The position numbers and the translations under genes were made by a program. 64,000 nucleotides of DNA from Costus lasius (lineage: Eukaryota; Streptophyta; Magnoliopsida; Zingiberales; Costaceae), in the NCBI GenBank assembly GCA_027563935.2, contig CM050451.1, forward strand, positions 98,173,565-98,237,564, in the 5' to 3' direction. The notes beneath the pieces are model-generated. The model ran no database searches and was not told the origin of the DNA. It worked only from the letters and a program-made list of their open reading frames with translations. Positions 1 to 11,378 of this stretch are shown here, one piece after another; position 1 is the first letter of the stretch, and the number at the start of each line of letters is the position of its first letter.

Positions 1-2036
1 AAAAAATAAACAGGGTAAAGTCTAGTCTATCAATTCTTAAATCACTTTGATATTGATTGCCTGTCTCTGGCAACGGCGCCAAAACTTGATGTGTACTTTA
101 TCGTACCACTAACCGTAAGCGTGACGACTTTGTCGTAGTAGTACTTAAGATGTCGATCCCACAGGGACAATGATCAAGTACCGAGTGATTACGAATCAAT
201 AGCTAGACAATCGAGTGAACATTTTGGGTTTTCATAAAATAAATCAAAATACAACTAAATACAAATGCTAGCTGAATCAAGCAAATGAAAGTTTTGGATA
301 GAAAACAAGGTTTAGAGACATCGGAACTTCGAGTGCATCTCGTTGATGGATCTTAAACTCAAACAAGATAAAATCATAACAATGCAATTTTAAAAGTGTT
401 CAAGGAAATATCTAATGGTACAGATTACCCTCTTTCAACAGCATAATCCGGTATCAATCTAGATCGGCGTCCTACTTTCGTGGCTCACCGTACCTAGATT
501 GATCAATTGGGTTCAGAGATATTATAAGTTTCCTCACACAAATCCTGCCCAATTTCTTGGCAGGTCAGAGCATGATCTATAAGGCAGATCTAGCGTCACA
601 ATTCACCTTTTGGTCCTTCTTGCGGCGCCCGAGAAAAGTAATTGCGTGGCCAATGCAATACTAGCAATAAAACAGCACAAATCGAATAAACACAAAATAA
701 AATTGCATTTGCTACGAGAAAATAAGTTCGAACAAAAGATACATGCAACGAGATTACATCCTTGTTTCGATAAAGAAGAATATGCTATCATAGCATAGAA
801 TTTAGGACAAATCCCTAAAGGAATAGAAGGAAATAAAGAGAAGACAGAAGAAAGAGGAGGCAAACTCTCTACAGAAACTTTGCAACATTCCTTCAAGTCT
901 TCTAGAATGATGTGCACCATTCCTTCCTCCTCACTTATTGTCCTCACTAAGAACTTCCCTTTGCGAAACTCGCTAGCCCCCCTTGAGCCCCAACTGGGCC
1001 TTCTTCCTCAAATTTGGCCCTTTAAATAGAGTCCAAACTCTTTTCTGAATGCATACATTGATGGGAAATTGAATTAGCTGCGTTTTGATACCAAGAACAT
1101 TAAAATCGGAGCCATAATCAGGGAGTTATGGCCTATTCAATGAAGGCGGCTCCATAATTATGGGTATAATGGGCCATTATGTTTGTAACCATAATATAAC
1201 GGTTATGCATTAATTTCAGCCTCATTAACTTTTGTAAACCCCATATAATTAATGCTCATTTAATCCTCTTCGTTTTGACTCCAAAAACGTCCAAATCGGA
1301 GTTAAAACAAAGGAGTTATGTGCATTTAAAGCTAGGCGGCTGGTAATAAATTCTGGCGGCTGCGAGATTACGGTCATGAGGTAGATTATGGCCATGCCCA
1401 TGATCTCAATGTAGAAGTCCAATTCGTCTCAAAATTTGCATATGAGTAGTATGGCCTTGGCTTGACTTGTGGCCATAGTTGTAGCGTCAGAAATCCCAGA
1501 TCAGAAGATTGTGTCTTTGATGAATTATGGTCATGCCCATAATCTTCTTGTCAAAGTCATCTCCATCCTAAATATTGTTGTCGAGGAAGTTATGGGCACG
1601 TCTTTGAAATATGTTTATGCTTATACAAAAATGAATCCATCATGTAGCCAATCAGAGAATTACGGTCGTGATGTAGATTATGGCCTCAACCGTAATTCTT
1701 GAAATTAATCCGTTTGAAGCCAAACTTCTTGTCAAGGTTCTTGATTCACTCGGAGATGCAAATATACTTCCATGTAGCTCTAGAAGTGAGTGAATTATCC
1801 TGTATTCAACAAATATGACAAGTAGTGAAGCTTTTGAAGAAAATCAATGAAATAAGCTGGAAAGAGAGGGAAAATCATGATAATATGTGTCGATTCACAA
1901 GTAAATATAGGTCTAAAAGAAAATATAAATACGAGACATCATATATTCATATAACAAGCATATGTTCTTCATGTTTATAAAACATGATAGTAAGTTATAT
2001 ATTTACATGCTTGTTATAAGATGAGAATTGCCCCCA
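1..2036 (-). mobile_element. Athila-like Ty3/gypsy element, 5' LTR and primer site (partial)
   Basis: On the minus strand an LTR ends in ..GTACACA (T90 on the plus strand) and is followed by TCAAGTTT and a primer site. The internal region then runs off the left edge. The other LTR boundary is less certain: the minus strand reads TGGGGGCAATTC from 2036, giving an LTR of about 1.95 kb, close to the 1.93 kb of the Athila LTR at 45989. The LTR holds many imperfect palindromes built from CCATAAT and GGCCAT words (about 1100-1690). No coding sequence of this element is inside the window. The tRNA-Asp primer type and LTR size point to the Athila lineage, but without pol this is inference. Confidence 0.6.
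65..81 (-). promoter_or_regulatory. Primer-binding site, tRNA-Asp type
   Basis: On the minus strand the site reads TGGCGCCGTTGCCAGAG. It matches the complement of the 3' end of plant tRNA-Asp (TGGCGCCGTTGCCGGGG) apart from one base in the last positions. It lies 8 bases inside the LTR end, as expected for priming of minus-strand DNA synthesis in Athila-type elements. Confidence 0.75.
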
Positions 2037-2197
2037 AATTGCTTTTGCGAAGTTAGTTTTACCTTGCTTTTTATATGCTTGTTATATGCATGTTATATGT
2101 TCATATACTTATATGATGTGCAAAGGTTAGAAATTCTTACATGTGTATATGCTTCTTATTTGCAAATGATAGATAATCCTATATCTAAGCAACAACA

Positions 2198-2864
2198 ATG
2201 TCCCAATCCTCTCAATCCTCACGACCAACATCTAAAAGTGGAAAAGCAGTGTGGAATCTACAAACAACTCTGACATTTTGTGATGTTTGTATTACTGCTA
2301 TCAATAAAAACATGCGCCCGGGAACACATTTAAATGCTCAAGGGTGGAAATTTGTAGTTGAAAATTTTTAACAATTGACTACATTGACATATGATAAAGT
2401 GCAATTAAAGAACAAATGAGATCAACTAAAGGCTGACTAGAAGTTATGGAAAGAGTTAAAAGGTAGAGAAACTGGTTTAGGGTGGAATGCAAGGTTGGAG
2501 ATGGTGGATGCAACCCCTGAGTGGTGGGAAATGAAAATTACAATATGTATATTTGGAACTAGTTATTATTGTTATTATTTACTTGATAAAGTAATTTATT
2601 ATTCTAATATAATTACAGGTTAACAAAGAGTATGCCAAGTTTTGAAAGAAGGGTATCCATCCTAATATCGAAACAAAGAATGATATTATGTTTTGACAGA
2701 TAGTAGCGACAGGAGAGTTTTGTTATACATCAGCTATGCCTGAAGAACTAGTTCAAGAGATGAATACGCAATATGAAAACTATGAGCCATGTGATGAAAA
2801 TATGGAATCATCTCGCATGCCATCATCCGCTCGTCAAAGTCAACGTGGTAAAAGAAAGGCTACA
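2198..2864 (+). pseudogene. PIF/Harbinger ORF1 (Myb/SANT-like DNA-binding protein), 5' part, degenerate
   Basis: From the ATG at 2198 the frame reads a Ser-rich start, then a Trp-containing block, an AQGWKFVVENF block and a KGRETGLGWNARLEMVDA block. This is the arrangement of the trihelix/Myb-like ORF1 protein that accompanies PIF/Harbinger transposases. In-frame stops interrupt it after VENF, after LKNK and after KAD. An intron-like gap ends in TAATTACAG just before GTTAACAAAGAGTATGCC (about 2620), after which the protein resumes and ends in a basic QSQRGKRKA stretch. The gene is then cut by an inserted LTR and continues after about 4930. In this family ORF1 is thought to help the transposase bind DNA or enter the nucleus. 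This copy is non-functional. Confidence 0.65.
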
Positions 2865-4821
2865 TGATGACACCAAAATATATAGTATATTTTGTATTAT
2901 TTTAGATATCTTTTCATGCTAAATTGAGGATCTTTTACTTGTTTTTACGCAGAATTCATCAAATATTGTAAAGTCTACTTCTATTTTGGTTTTTCATGAT
3001 TTTCAGACAAAAAGACACCATTTTAAGGCGTTTTCAAGTAAAATCAAATATATGAAAGAGTTACCATCATCAAGAGGAGATCACCCAACAAATTTCACAC
3101 AAAACGGAGTAACAAACCAAAATACGGCAGGGCCGTAAACTATATTACGGTACCGTATTTTCACACGATACCGTAATATCGAGCCACTGCCGTAATTTGG
3201 AGATATTCCGAACAGAAGGTTTTGTCAAAAATACAGCACTGCCATAAACCATTTTACGGGCCGTATTTTGCAGCGTTTTCAGAACAGAAAGTTTCACTGA
3301 AATTACGGCACTGCCGTAAACTTCGACACGGGCCGTATTTTCCATACGTTTCCGACCAGAGAGTTTAGCTGATTTTACAGTAGTGCCGTGAACTATATTA
3401 CGGTACCATATTTTCAAGCAATTTTAGAACAGAAGACTCAAGGATTTTACGGCAGTGCCGTGAACTATTACACTGCCGTATTTTTGTTTTTGAACGTGAC
3501 TCCCAGGTCAATTTCGACGCCCGATTTTTGTGGAGATTATTGCGAGCGATCCAGAGCTCTAAATTGGATGCCGTAAGAAGAAGAAAGGGAGCCAACGATG
3601 AGAGGATCAGTTAGACACCAAAAGCCCCAAATTGCATCCACTCTCAAGGGAGAAATCACAGTACAAGTCACCGCTTAGGGTTCCGCCGCTGTGATCAATC
3701 CAGAGCACCTCTGGCCGTGATTTTTATACTGAAGCTTCGCTTGGAGAAGGAGACAACATGCCAGAAGTTTCAGAACGAAAGGAGATCAATTTGAGGAGAA
3801 ATCAACGAAAGAAGCTCTCGCGCACTGTTCACAGCGAGTTCCCTTGCAAATTACGGCTGTGAAATATTTCACAGCCGTGTTGTATTTTCCTAAAACTCCT
3901 ATTATGTTGATTTTTGATCTTCTAAAATTATTGTATTTTGTAATCCCTTCACCATGCTAGCTTAAACTTATTTTGGGACATGGGGGAGTAATTCCCTTTG
4001 ATTTTCTTAATGACTAGATAATCTTTCAATTTCATCATGATTATTTTACTTTGATAATTTTACCTATACGATTGTTGCTCTAAGATTCTCCGTAGTTTAC
4101 TTTTTGTTATCATGATTTAGAGTTTTTGCAATAAGGATCGAAAGGTGATTTGCTTGAGAACTTGGAACCCTAAAATTGACTAATAAGAACTCACCGTAGG
4201 AAACTAGGTTAAGTTCTTATTTCTTTATTTTAGTAAGTTAAATTGCCATGATGATATTAATGAACTTAGGATTGAGTTATTGTGTCAAACGTGGAGATCT
4301 TGAACGAAAGTGAAGATCGGAACATTGGAGAACCATAGGTAGAACGTGTGTTGAGTCTCGGATGCACGAAAGTGATCCTTGAGATTCCACTCGAGGTAAT
4401 CAACTTAGAATTCGGATGCACGAAAGTGATCCTTGAGTTCTTTGTCTGATGGTTTACCTATCTATAGCTTGGGATGAATCTTGCGCGAAAGCGAGGATTT
4501 ATTCTTGCATGGTTATCTGCACGAGAGTGGGATAACCCCTTTTTAAGGTAAATTACGCCTTTATCATATTAGAATTTGATTGATGAACATCTTTATATAT
4601 CTAGTCATGAAAATCAAAGTGGATGAAACCCTAGTCCCAATTTCTCTCTGATAGTAATTTTCCGCGTGTCTTCGATTCTTACTTTGCTATTATTCGATTG
4701 CCTAGATAGTGAAAAATCAATTATTCGGTACTTGACAACGCAAATCTCTCCGTGGGATCGATATTTTCTTTATTACTTCGAGTATCCATGCACTTGCAGA
4801 CACTACGAGTTAGGGACAACA
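2865..4821 (+). mobile_element. Athila-like LTR inserted in Harbinger ORF1 (solo or truncated)
   Basis: This LTR is homologous, in the opposite orientation, to the one at 45989-47915. It starts TGATGACACCAAAATAT and ends in a block with TTACTTCGAGTATCC and GCACTTGCA. The end is ambiguous. It is either at 4802 (..GCAGACA), which would give near-matching flanks CTACA/CTACG, or at 4821 (..GGACAACA), followed by AGTTTTTGG and a badly decayed primer site. No gag or pol follows, so it is a solo LTR or a 3'-truncated copy. It splits a Harbinger ORF1. An ACGG..CCGT palindrome cluster occupies 3120-3480. Confidence 0.75.
3120..3480. repeat. Cluster of ACGG..CCGT palindromes in LTR U3
   Basis: Some eight to ten imperfect units carry words such as TTACGGTACCGTA, ATACGGCAGGGCCGTAA and TTACGGCAGTGCCGTGAA, separated by roughly 20-50 bases of diverged spacer. 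They begin about 255 bp into the LTR, upstream of where transcription would start. The same arrangement occurs at the matching place in the LTR at 45989-47915. Confidence 0.7.
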
Positions 4822-4929
4822 AGTTTTTGGAACCATGTCAGGAAGTGACAATAGCCCTGTGCGCCAATACTTTGGCCGTGACACCTAAGACAAGTCTACC
4901 TGCTTGTATTTAAAAGTGTGTCCTTTCGG

Positions 4930-5204
4930 ATCACAACACTACATCATTTGGATTTAAGGATTCTTTGAGTTTGCTTGCAACATCAATTCATCAAAATTTA
5001 ATAAACTCTCCAGGCAGTAGTGTTAAAGAGGTGATGGCAGAGTTAAGATCTCTTCTAGGAATTGAACATGGTAGTGAGTTATATTTTTTTGCCGCAGCCC
5101 AATTTCGACAAAAATCAAATAGAGTAATATTCAAAGAAATGGAAATAGCTGAAGAGAAATTAGGCTTCTTGAAGTATTTATTAGATTTGTCGAAGAAGAG
5201 TTGA
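4930..5204 (+). pseudogene. PIF/Harbinger ORF1, 3' part
   Basis: After the inserted LTR the protein resumes with a leucine-rich helical C-terminus: SVKEVMAELRSLLG, then a YFFAAAQFRQKSNR block and a terminal KLGFLKYLLDLSKKS before TGA at 5202. The tail pattern (conserved small-residue helix, then charged residues, then W/F-L-x-YLL) is common at the end of Harbinger ORF1 proteins. Bases 4822-4929 between the LTR and this block contain no clear coding sequence; one in-frame stop lies in the joined frame. The element's transposase half lies beyond Copia-A at 23064. Its identity rests on the pairing with that transposase and with the 5' half at 2198. Confidence 0.55.
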
Positions 5205-5477
5205 CCTATGAGTTTGATGCACTACATTATGTTTGTTGAACATGTGATGTGTTATATTTACTGAACTTGTGACTTATGTTATGTTTGATGTAGTACATTA
5301 TGTTATGTTGTGTTATGTTTCATGTGATACATTATGTTATAGCATATTGTGTTATGTTTCATGCAGTACATTATGTTTCATGTAGTATATTTTGCTAAAT
5401 TTGATGCACTATATTATGTTTTATATTTGTTGAACTTGTGATGTTTTATATGTTTGTTAATTATTTATGTTATGTTG
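5205..5477 (+). repeat. AT-rich TTATGTT degenerate repeat
   Basis: This spacer between Harbinger ORF1 and the Copia-A insertion point is built of loosely repeated words such as TACATTATGTT, TGTTATGTTTCATG and GAACTTGTGATG. No gene is visible. Confidence 0.5.
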
Positions 5478-5482
5478 TTATT

Positions 5483-5781
5483 GTTGGGATATGCCCTTAA
5501 GGCTAATGTTTGAGGCCTTGGGTTATTATCAGTATCATGTATAAACTATGTATATATTTTATAAAGGCAATTGTTGTTATTCAGATTGTTACATTATCTG
5601 CTGCTGTATGTATACTTCTGAATAATGTCTCAGTGATGTTCAGCTTAGCTGATGTTAAGTGTTGTCCTTAGTCGAGATATCTTGGTGAACATGAGACAGC
5701 CTTGATATGATTGAGACTAATATGTGTTCTGATCTTATAGGATGCTTCGAGTATGGAATGAGATTTAGACACATAGGTACA
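5483..5781 (+). repeat. Copia-A 5' LTR, first segment
   Basis: The first 299 bp of the 5' LTR match 21379-21677 of the 3' LTR almost base for base. The segment ends with GTACA (5777-5781), the left copy of the target duplication made by Copia-B. Confidence 0.95.
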
Positions 5782-7452
5782 TGAAAGACCCCTTAAGGGG
5801 GCGAAAACCCTAAAGCATGCGCATATGAAATTTTTCTAGGGTTTCAACAAGATCGATTGCATGAATATATATGATCAACTTTGATTAAATTGCAAAGATC
5901 AAGTTAAGATCTTTTACCATAGCCATGATGAAGGAGGCGACTTGGAAGCAAGAGGGCAAATAAGCTCTCCTCCAAAGAAGACGCACACTAGATGAGAGAT
6001 GGCTACCTCCTTGGACGTTCCTTGTGCTAGCAAGGATCTCCCAAGTTCCTTGTCGTGTGAAGAAGAAGAGAGATGCTTGGCCGAGCTCCTTTTTCCGTCA
6101 AGAATCCTCTACACAAGAGTGAAGGCGACAAGAGAAGAGAATTGGCAAAATGCATTGAGGCGTTTTCAAGAGGTGGCGTTACATGACTTCCAAAAATGGA
6201 AAGTCATGAAGCCATGCGCTCACTCAAAGAAAACCGCCCAAAACGCTATCAAGCCTTGAACCATGCGTTCACACATGTGAACCGGTTCAAGCCAAATCAA
6301 TTCAATTCAATTCGGTTCAAAGACCAAACCAAACCAGCCCAAGCCATGGTCTAGATCTCTCTGAACCAAATGGTTCAAGATCTAACCGTTCATCTCTTGA
6401 TGCACTTGATCTCACCGATCTAGCATCAATACTCTCGATCGAAGCTTACCGATCTCAAGCCCTAATCAATCAAACATGATCAGACCAGATCTCACTTACA
6501 ATCAGAGTTTAAACTCCTTTAAACTGAACCAAAACAATTCAGTCCACACGATCTGACTTAAGTAAGCCATATCATCAAATTGTGCGACCCTGAGGGTTTC
6601 CTTTAAATGTCGGTAACGATAACTTACGTTATCATGATCAGTGAGGGGTATCTAGCAACACATCACTGTCTCCCGATATAAAGGAAAGAGTCTTCCAAGA
6701 CTACTCCCAAACCATAGCACAGGTGTGAATCCACTTCACAAGGCATATATGTTTCCTTTGCCACTTGATGTTCTTATTGGACAAACGTGTCAAACCTGTA
6801 ACTCCAATATGATGAGGATGATTAGATCAGATGAACATAGTCATCTGGGTATGGCCATACACTTTCTCAATCATCTCATCCAGGGGGCCCCTTTAGAACA
6901 TCACACTCCTTAAACAAGGAGACGACAATCCTATATCTATCACTAGTGTCCTAACCTGACTCATGATCATTATCCAAGATAGTCTATAACCATTATGTTT
7001 CAAATGATATTGAACTACCTCAAAACAATGACAATCATCATTTAGAAACACAAGTGATCTCAAGTCAGAGGAAATGTGCCACTTGTTGCATACAAGGATT
7101 ATTCACATTGTGACAAGCAATTGAACATCCTAGTAGGGTCTGTCCAGTACATCCAATGTACCCATGAGTCTACATCTTATTCCATGCTCATAGCATCCTA
7201 TAAGATTAGAACACATATTAGTCTCAATCATATCAAGGCCGTCTCATGTTCACCAAGATATCTCGACTAAGGACTTTATAGCATGTCAGCCTAGCTGAAC
7301 ACCATTGAGACATTATTCAGAGATATACATATTGCAGCAGATGATGTAACAAACTGAATAACCACAATTGCCTTTATAAACATAAGAGTTTATACACGAT
7401 ACTAATACATTCCCAAGGCCTCAAACATTAGCCTTAAGGGCATACCCCAACA
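5782..7452 (-). repeat. Copia-B 3' LTR
   Basis: This 1671-bp copy pairs with 13212-14883. On the minus strand it starts TGTTGGGGTATGCCC and ends GGGGTCTTTCA. A purine-rich tract (AAGTGGGAGAT on the minus strand, plus coordinates 7453-7463) abuts it and would prime plus-strand synthesis. Confidence 0.95.
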
Positions 7453-7472
7453 ATCTCCCACTTGCACTTAAT

Positions 7473-10400
7473 CTAATGGTTGAGAAATCTCAAACCCATA
7501 TTATTACAGTGCTTCTCATGCTTCTGCTGCGCCAGAGGCTTTGTAAGCAGGTCAGCCAGATTGTCATCTGTATGAACCTTGCAGATTTTGATCTCGCCTC
7601 GATCAATGATCTCCCGGATCAAGTGAAACCGTCTCTGTATGTGCTTGGACTTTTGGTGCGACCGTGGTTCCTTTGCTTGTGCGATTGCTCCAGTGTTATC
7701 ACAAAAGATAACCAAAGGATCTGCACTCGAAGGAACAACACCAAGTTCCTTAATGAACTTACGAATCCACACTGCCTCCTTGGATGCTTCCGAGGCTGCA
7801 ACATACTCAGCTTCTGTTGTGGAATCAGCAACAATAGACTGTTTGAAACTTTTCCACACCACAGCTCCTCCATTCAAGCTAAAAACATAGCCTGATTGCG
7901 ATCGGAAATCATCCTGGTCTGATTGGAACGAAGCGTCAGTATATCCTTCAATACTGAGTTCTTCCTGACCACCATATATCAAGAACATATCTTTGGTCCT
8001 CCGAAGATATTTTAAAATGTTCTTGACTGCAATCCAGTGTGCTTGACCTGGATTACTTTGGAATCGACTGGTCACGCTTAACCCGTAAGCGACGTCTGGG
8101 CGAGTACACAACATCGCATACATTATGGACCCAATAGCCGAAGCATAAGGCGTATTGTCCATTTGATCTTTCTCAGTCTGTGTTTGTGGACACTGACTCT
8201 TTGAAAGATTCAGACCATGTCTGACTGGAAGATATCCTCTTTTAGAATTCTCTAAATGGAATCTCTCCAGGACTTTATCGATGTAAGTACTCTGGCACAG
8301 CCCGAGAAGCCTCTTAGATCTATCTCTGTAGATCTTCACACCTAATACATAGGCTGCTTCTCCTAGATCTTTCATCTGGAAACATTTTCTTAACCATGCT
8401 TTAACAGCATGTAGTTCAGGAATATCGTTTCCAATGATTAAGATATCATCGACGTAGAGGACTAGGAAAGTAATCACGCTCCCACTAAACCTCTTATATA
8501 CACACGGGTCATCTTCATTCTTGATGAAACCAAATTCACAGATTGATTCATCAAAACGAATATTCCAGCTTCTAGATGCTTGCTTAAGTCCATAAATGGA
8601 CTTCTTTAATTTGCATATTTTATGACGATCTGATGGATTGGTGAAACCTTCAGGTTGTGTCATATACACATCCTCCTGCAGATTTCCATTAAGGAAAGCA
8701 GTCTTCACATCCATTTGCCAGATCTCATAATCGTAATATGCTGCTATCGCAAGAATAATCCGAATAGACTTGAACATGGCTACAGGAGAGAAAGTTTCAT
8801 CATAATCTATCTCGTAGATTTGTTTGAAACCTTTCGCAACTAGCCTGCCTTTATAGGTAACCACGTTACCATCCATGTCAATCTTCTTCTTGAAGATCCA
8901 TTTACAGCCTATAGGGATTACTCCCGGAGGTGGATCAACCAAATCCCAGACTTGGTTATCTGACATGGAGTCCATCTCGGCTCGCATAGCTTCAAGCCAT
9001 CTAGCTGACTCCGGTCCACTAACCGCATCCGCATAAGTGAGGGGTTCATCATGATCAATGATGTAGACTCCGTCATAGCGCTCAGGCTGTCGACGGATCC
9101 TTCCCGATCTTCGCGGTTCCCGTGATATCTGAGCCTCAGGTTGTGCAATAACCTGTTCTACTGGCTCAGGCTCATCCAACTGTGCTTGACTACTTTGTCC
9201 TTCTTCTGAATTCTCATCCAGCTTTATTTCTCTCCCACTGGCCTCTTGCAGAAGAAACTCCTTCTCAAGAAAAATTGCCGTCCGAGCAACAAATACTTTG
9301 TTCTCTTTGGGATCGTAGAAATAATAACCCTTAGTTTCCTTAGGGTAACCGACAAAGATGCATTTATCAGATCTGCTCTCCAGTTTCCCAGAGGCGAGCT
9401 TTTTGACATAAGCCTCGCAACCCCAGATCTTAATAAATGTCAAGCTCGGCTGTTTCCCATACCATAACTCATATGGAGTCTTAGAAACTGCCTTGGATGG
9501 CACTCGGTTTAGTACCTTTGCAGCTGTTTCCAGTGCAAATCCCCAAAAGGAGTAAGGTAGAGTAGCCTGACTCATCATTGAACGAACCATATCCAATAAG
9601 GTTCTGTTCCTCCTCTCGGACACACCATTCCACTGCGGTGTTCCTGGCGGAGTGAGCTGTGAGATAATCCCACACTCCTTCAGATAGTCAGTAAACTCTC
9701 AACTTAGGTATTCTCCACCTCGATCAGAATGAAGTGCCTTGATATTTCGGCCTAGCTGATTCTGTACTTCATTTTTGAACTCTTTGAACTTGTCAAAAGA
9801 TTCACTTTTATGTCTCATTAGATAGACATACCCATATCTACTGAAATCATCAGTAAAGGTAATGAAGTATGAAAAGCCACCTCTGGCATGTTTACTAAAT
9901 GGCCCACACACATCACTGTGTATAAGGTCAAGTAAACCTGATGCTCTTTGACCTTTGTGAGGAAAAGGAGCCTTCGTCATTTTACCCATTAAACAAGCTT
10001 TGCATGTATCAATCTCCTCATAGGAGAATGATCCCAGCAGTCCATGGTCATGCAACCGCTTAATGCGTTTCTTGTTAATATGGCCTAAACGACTATGCTA
10101 TAGCAAGGTGCTGTCATCAGCATATTTGGCTTTCTTATTATCAATATTTTGTATAGAATATTCCATGTCCAACATGAATAACCCATTGTTAATTGACCCA
10201 GTAGCATAAACAATATTATCAAGAGAAAGATAACACTTTGAAGTCTTGCATTCAAAGGAAAACCCTTTCCTGACAAGAGCAGGAATAGAGATAATATTCT
10301 TGGTAATGCTAGGTACAAAATAACAATTGTTCAATTCTAATACAAGTCCAGATGGTAATGAGATGTGATATTCTCCTACAGCAACAGCAGCAACCCGTGC

Positions 10401-11378
10401 CCCGTTTCCAACTCATAGGTCCACCTCATGCTGTCCCACCTGTCTTCTTCTCTTGAGTTCCTGTACATTTGAACAAATGTGAACTCCACATGCAGTGTCC
10501 AACACCCATGAAATAGAAGAAGAAGATATCATGACTTCAGTCACAAATATACCTGAGCCAGAAGCAATGCTTCCCTTCTTGTCTCCTTGGAGCGCTTTAC
10601 AGTCCTTTTTCCAGTGACCCAGCTGGCCACAATGGAAACATCTGTATTCCTTCGACCGCTTAACCTTCTGTTTCAGAGCCTTGTTGTAACTCTTGACAGG
10701 GGCTTTGCCCTTCTTCCCCTTCTTCTTGTTCCTAGAAGGAACCATCAAGACAGAGGTTGAAGGCTTTCCCTTTAGAGTCAACTCTGTAGTCAAGAGCATA
10801 TTCAGTAACTCTGCCGGGGTACAGTCGATCTTGTTCATATTAAAATTAATGATGAACGGATCGAAAGTAGCCGGGAGAGACTGAAGAATGATGTCTACAG
10901 CAAGCTCCTGATTGATGGTATGTCCCAGTTTCTCTAGAGCCTCCTTGTACCCAATCATCTTGAGTACGTGAGCTCCCACTGGACTCCCTTCAGCCAGTTT
11001 GCTCTGAAAGAAAAGCTTAGTCAAATTATAGCGTTCAGTCCTCGCCTGTGCAGCATATAGCAGCATGAGGTTCGCTATAATCTCTATAGCAGATAGATCC
11101 TCATGCTGACGCTGCAGCTCTGGCGTCATAGACGCAAGCATCAGGCAAGCGACATCAATGCTATCATTGACATGCTTTTCATAGGCATCCCGAACCGCCC
11201 TTGCGGCGTTCGGAGCGGGTTGAGGCGGTATAGCCGTCTCGAGGACATACAGTTTCCTCTCTGCCTTAAGAACAATCTTAAGGTGTCCGTACCAGTCTGA
11301 GAAGTTTGGCCCAGCAAACTTCTCCCTTTCCAGTAGGGATCGCACATTGAAATTCGTGGTGTTCGTTGCTGCAGTAAT
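7473..11378 (-). pseudogene. Copia-B gag-pol polyprotein, inactivated by three nonsense codons
   Basis: Read on the minus strand, this frame matches the Copia-A polyprotein from end to end without a net frameshift. It contains the gag domain, the zinc knuckle CFHCGQLGHWKKDC, the protease LDTACGVHI, the integrase HHCC and DDE core, the reverse transcriptase YVDDIL and the RNase H TEAEYVAASEA. Three stops interrupt it: TGA at 10413-10415 (CGA in Copia-A), TAG at 10098-10100 (the Trp of LLWHSRLGH) and TGA at 9699-9701 (CGA in Copia-A). All three are C-to-T or G-to-A changes, as produced by deamination of methylated cytosine. Unlike Copia-A it retains the full C-terminus ending GLRFLNH. As in Copia-A, there is no ATG at the gag start; a TAG directly precedes the conserved frame. 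It cannot encode its own polyprotein. Confidence 0.93.

Noticed and set aside
3145..3595. Open frames over the palindrome cluster
   Set aside because: They lie in an Athila LTR and reflect repeated TACGG/CCGTA words; no protein features.
5999..6259. 86-codon open frame in both Copia-B LTRs (also 13429-13689)
   Set aside because: It is antisense to the element, identical in both copies only because the LTRs are identical, and has no recognisable family features.
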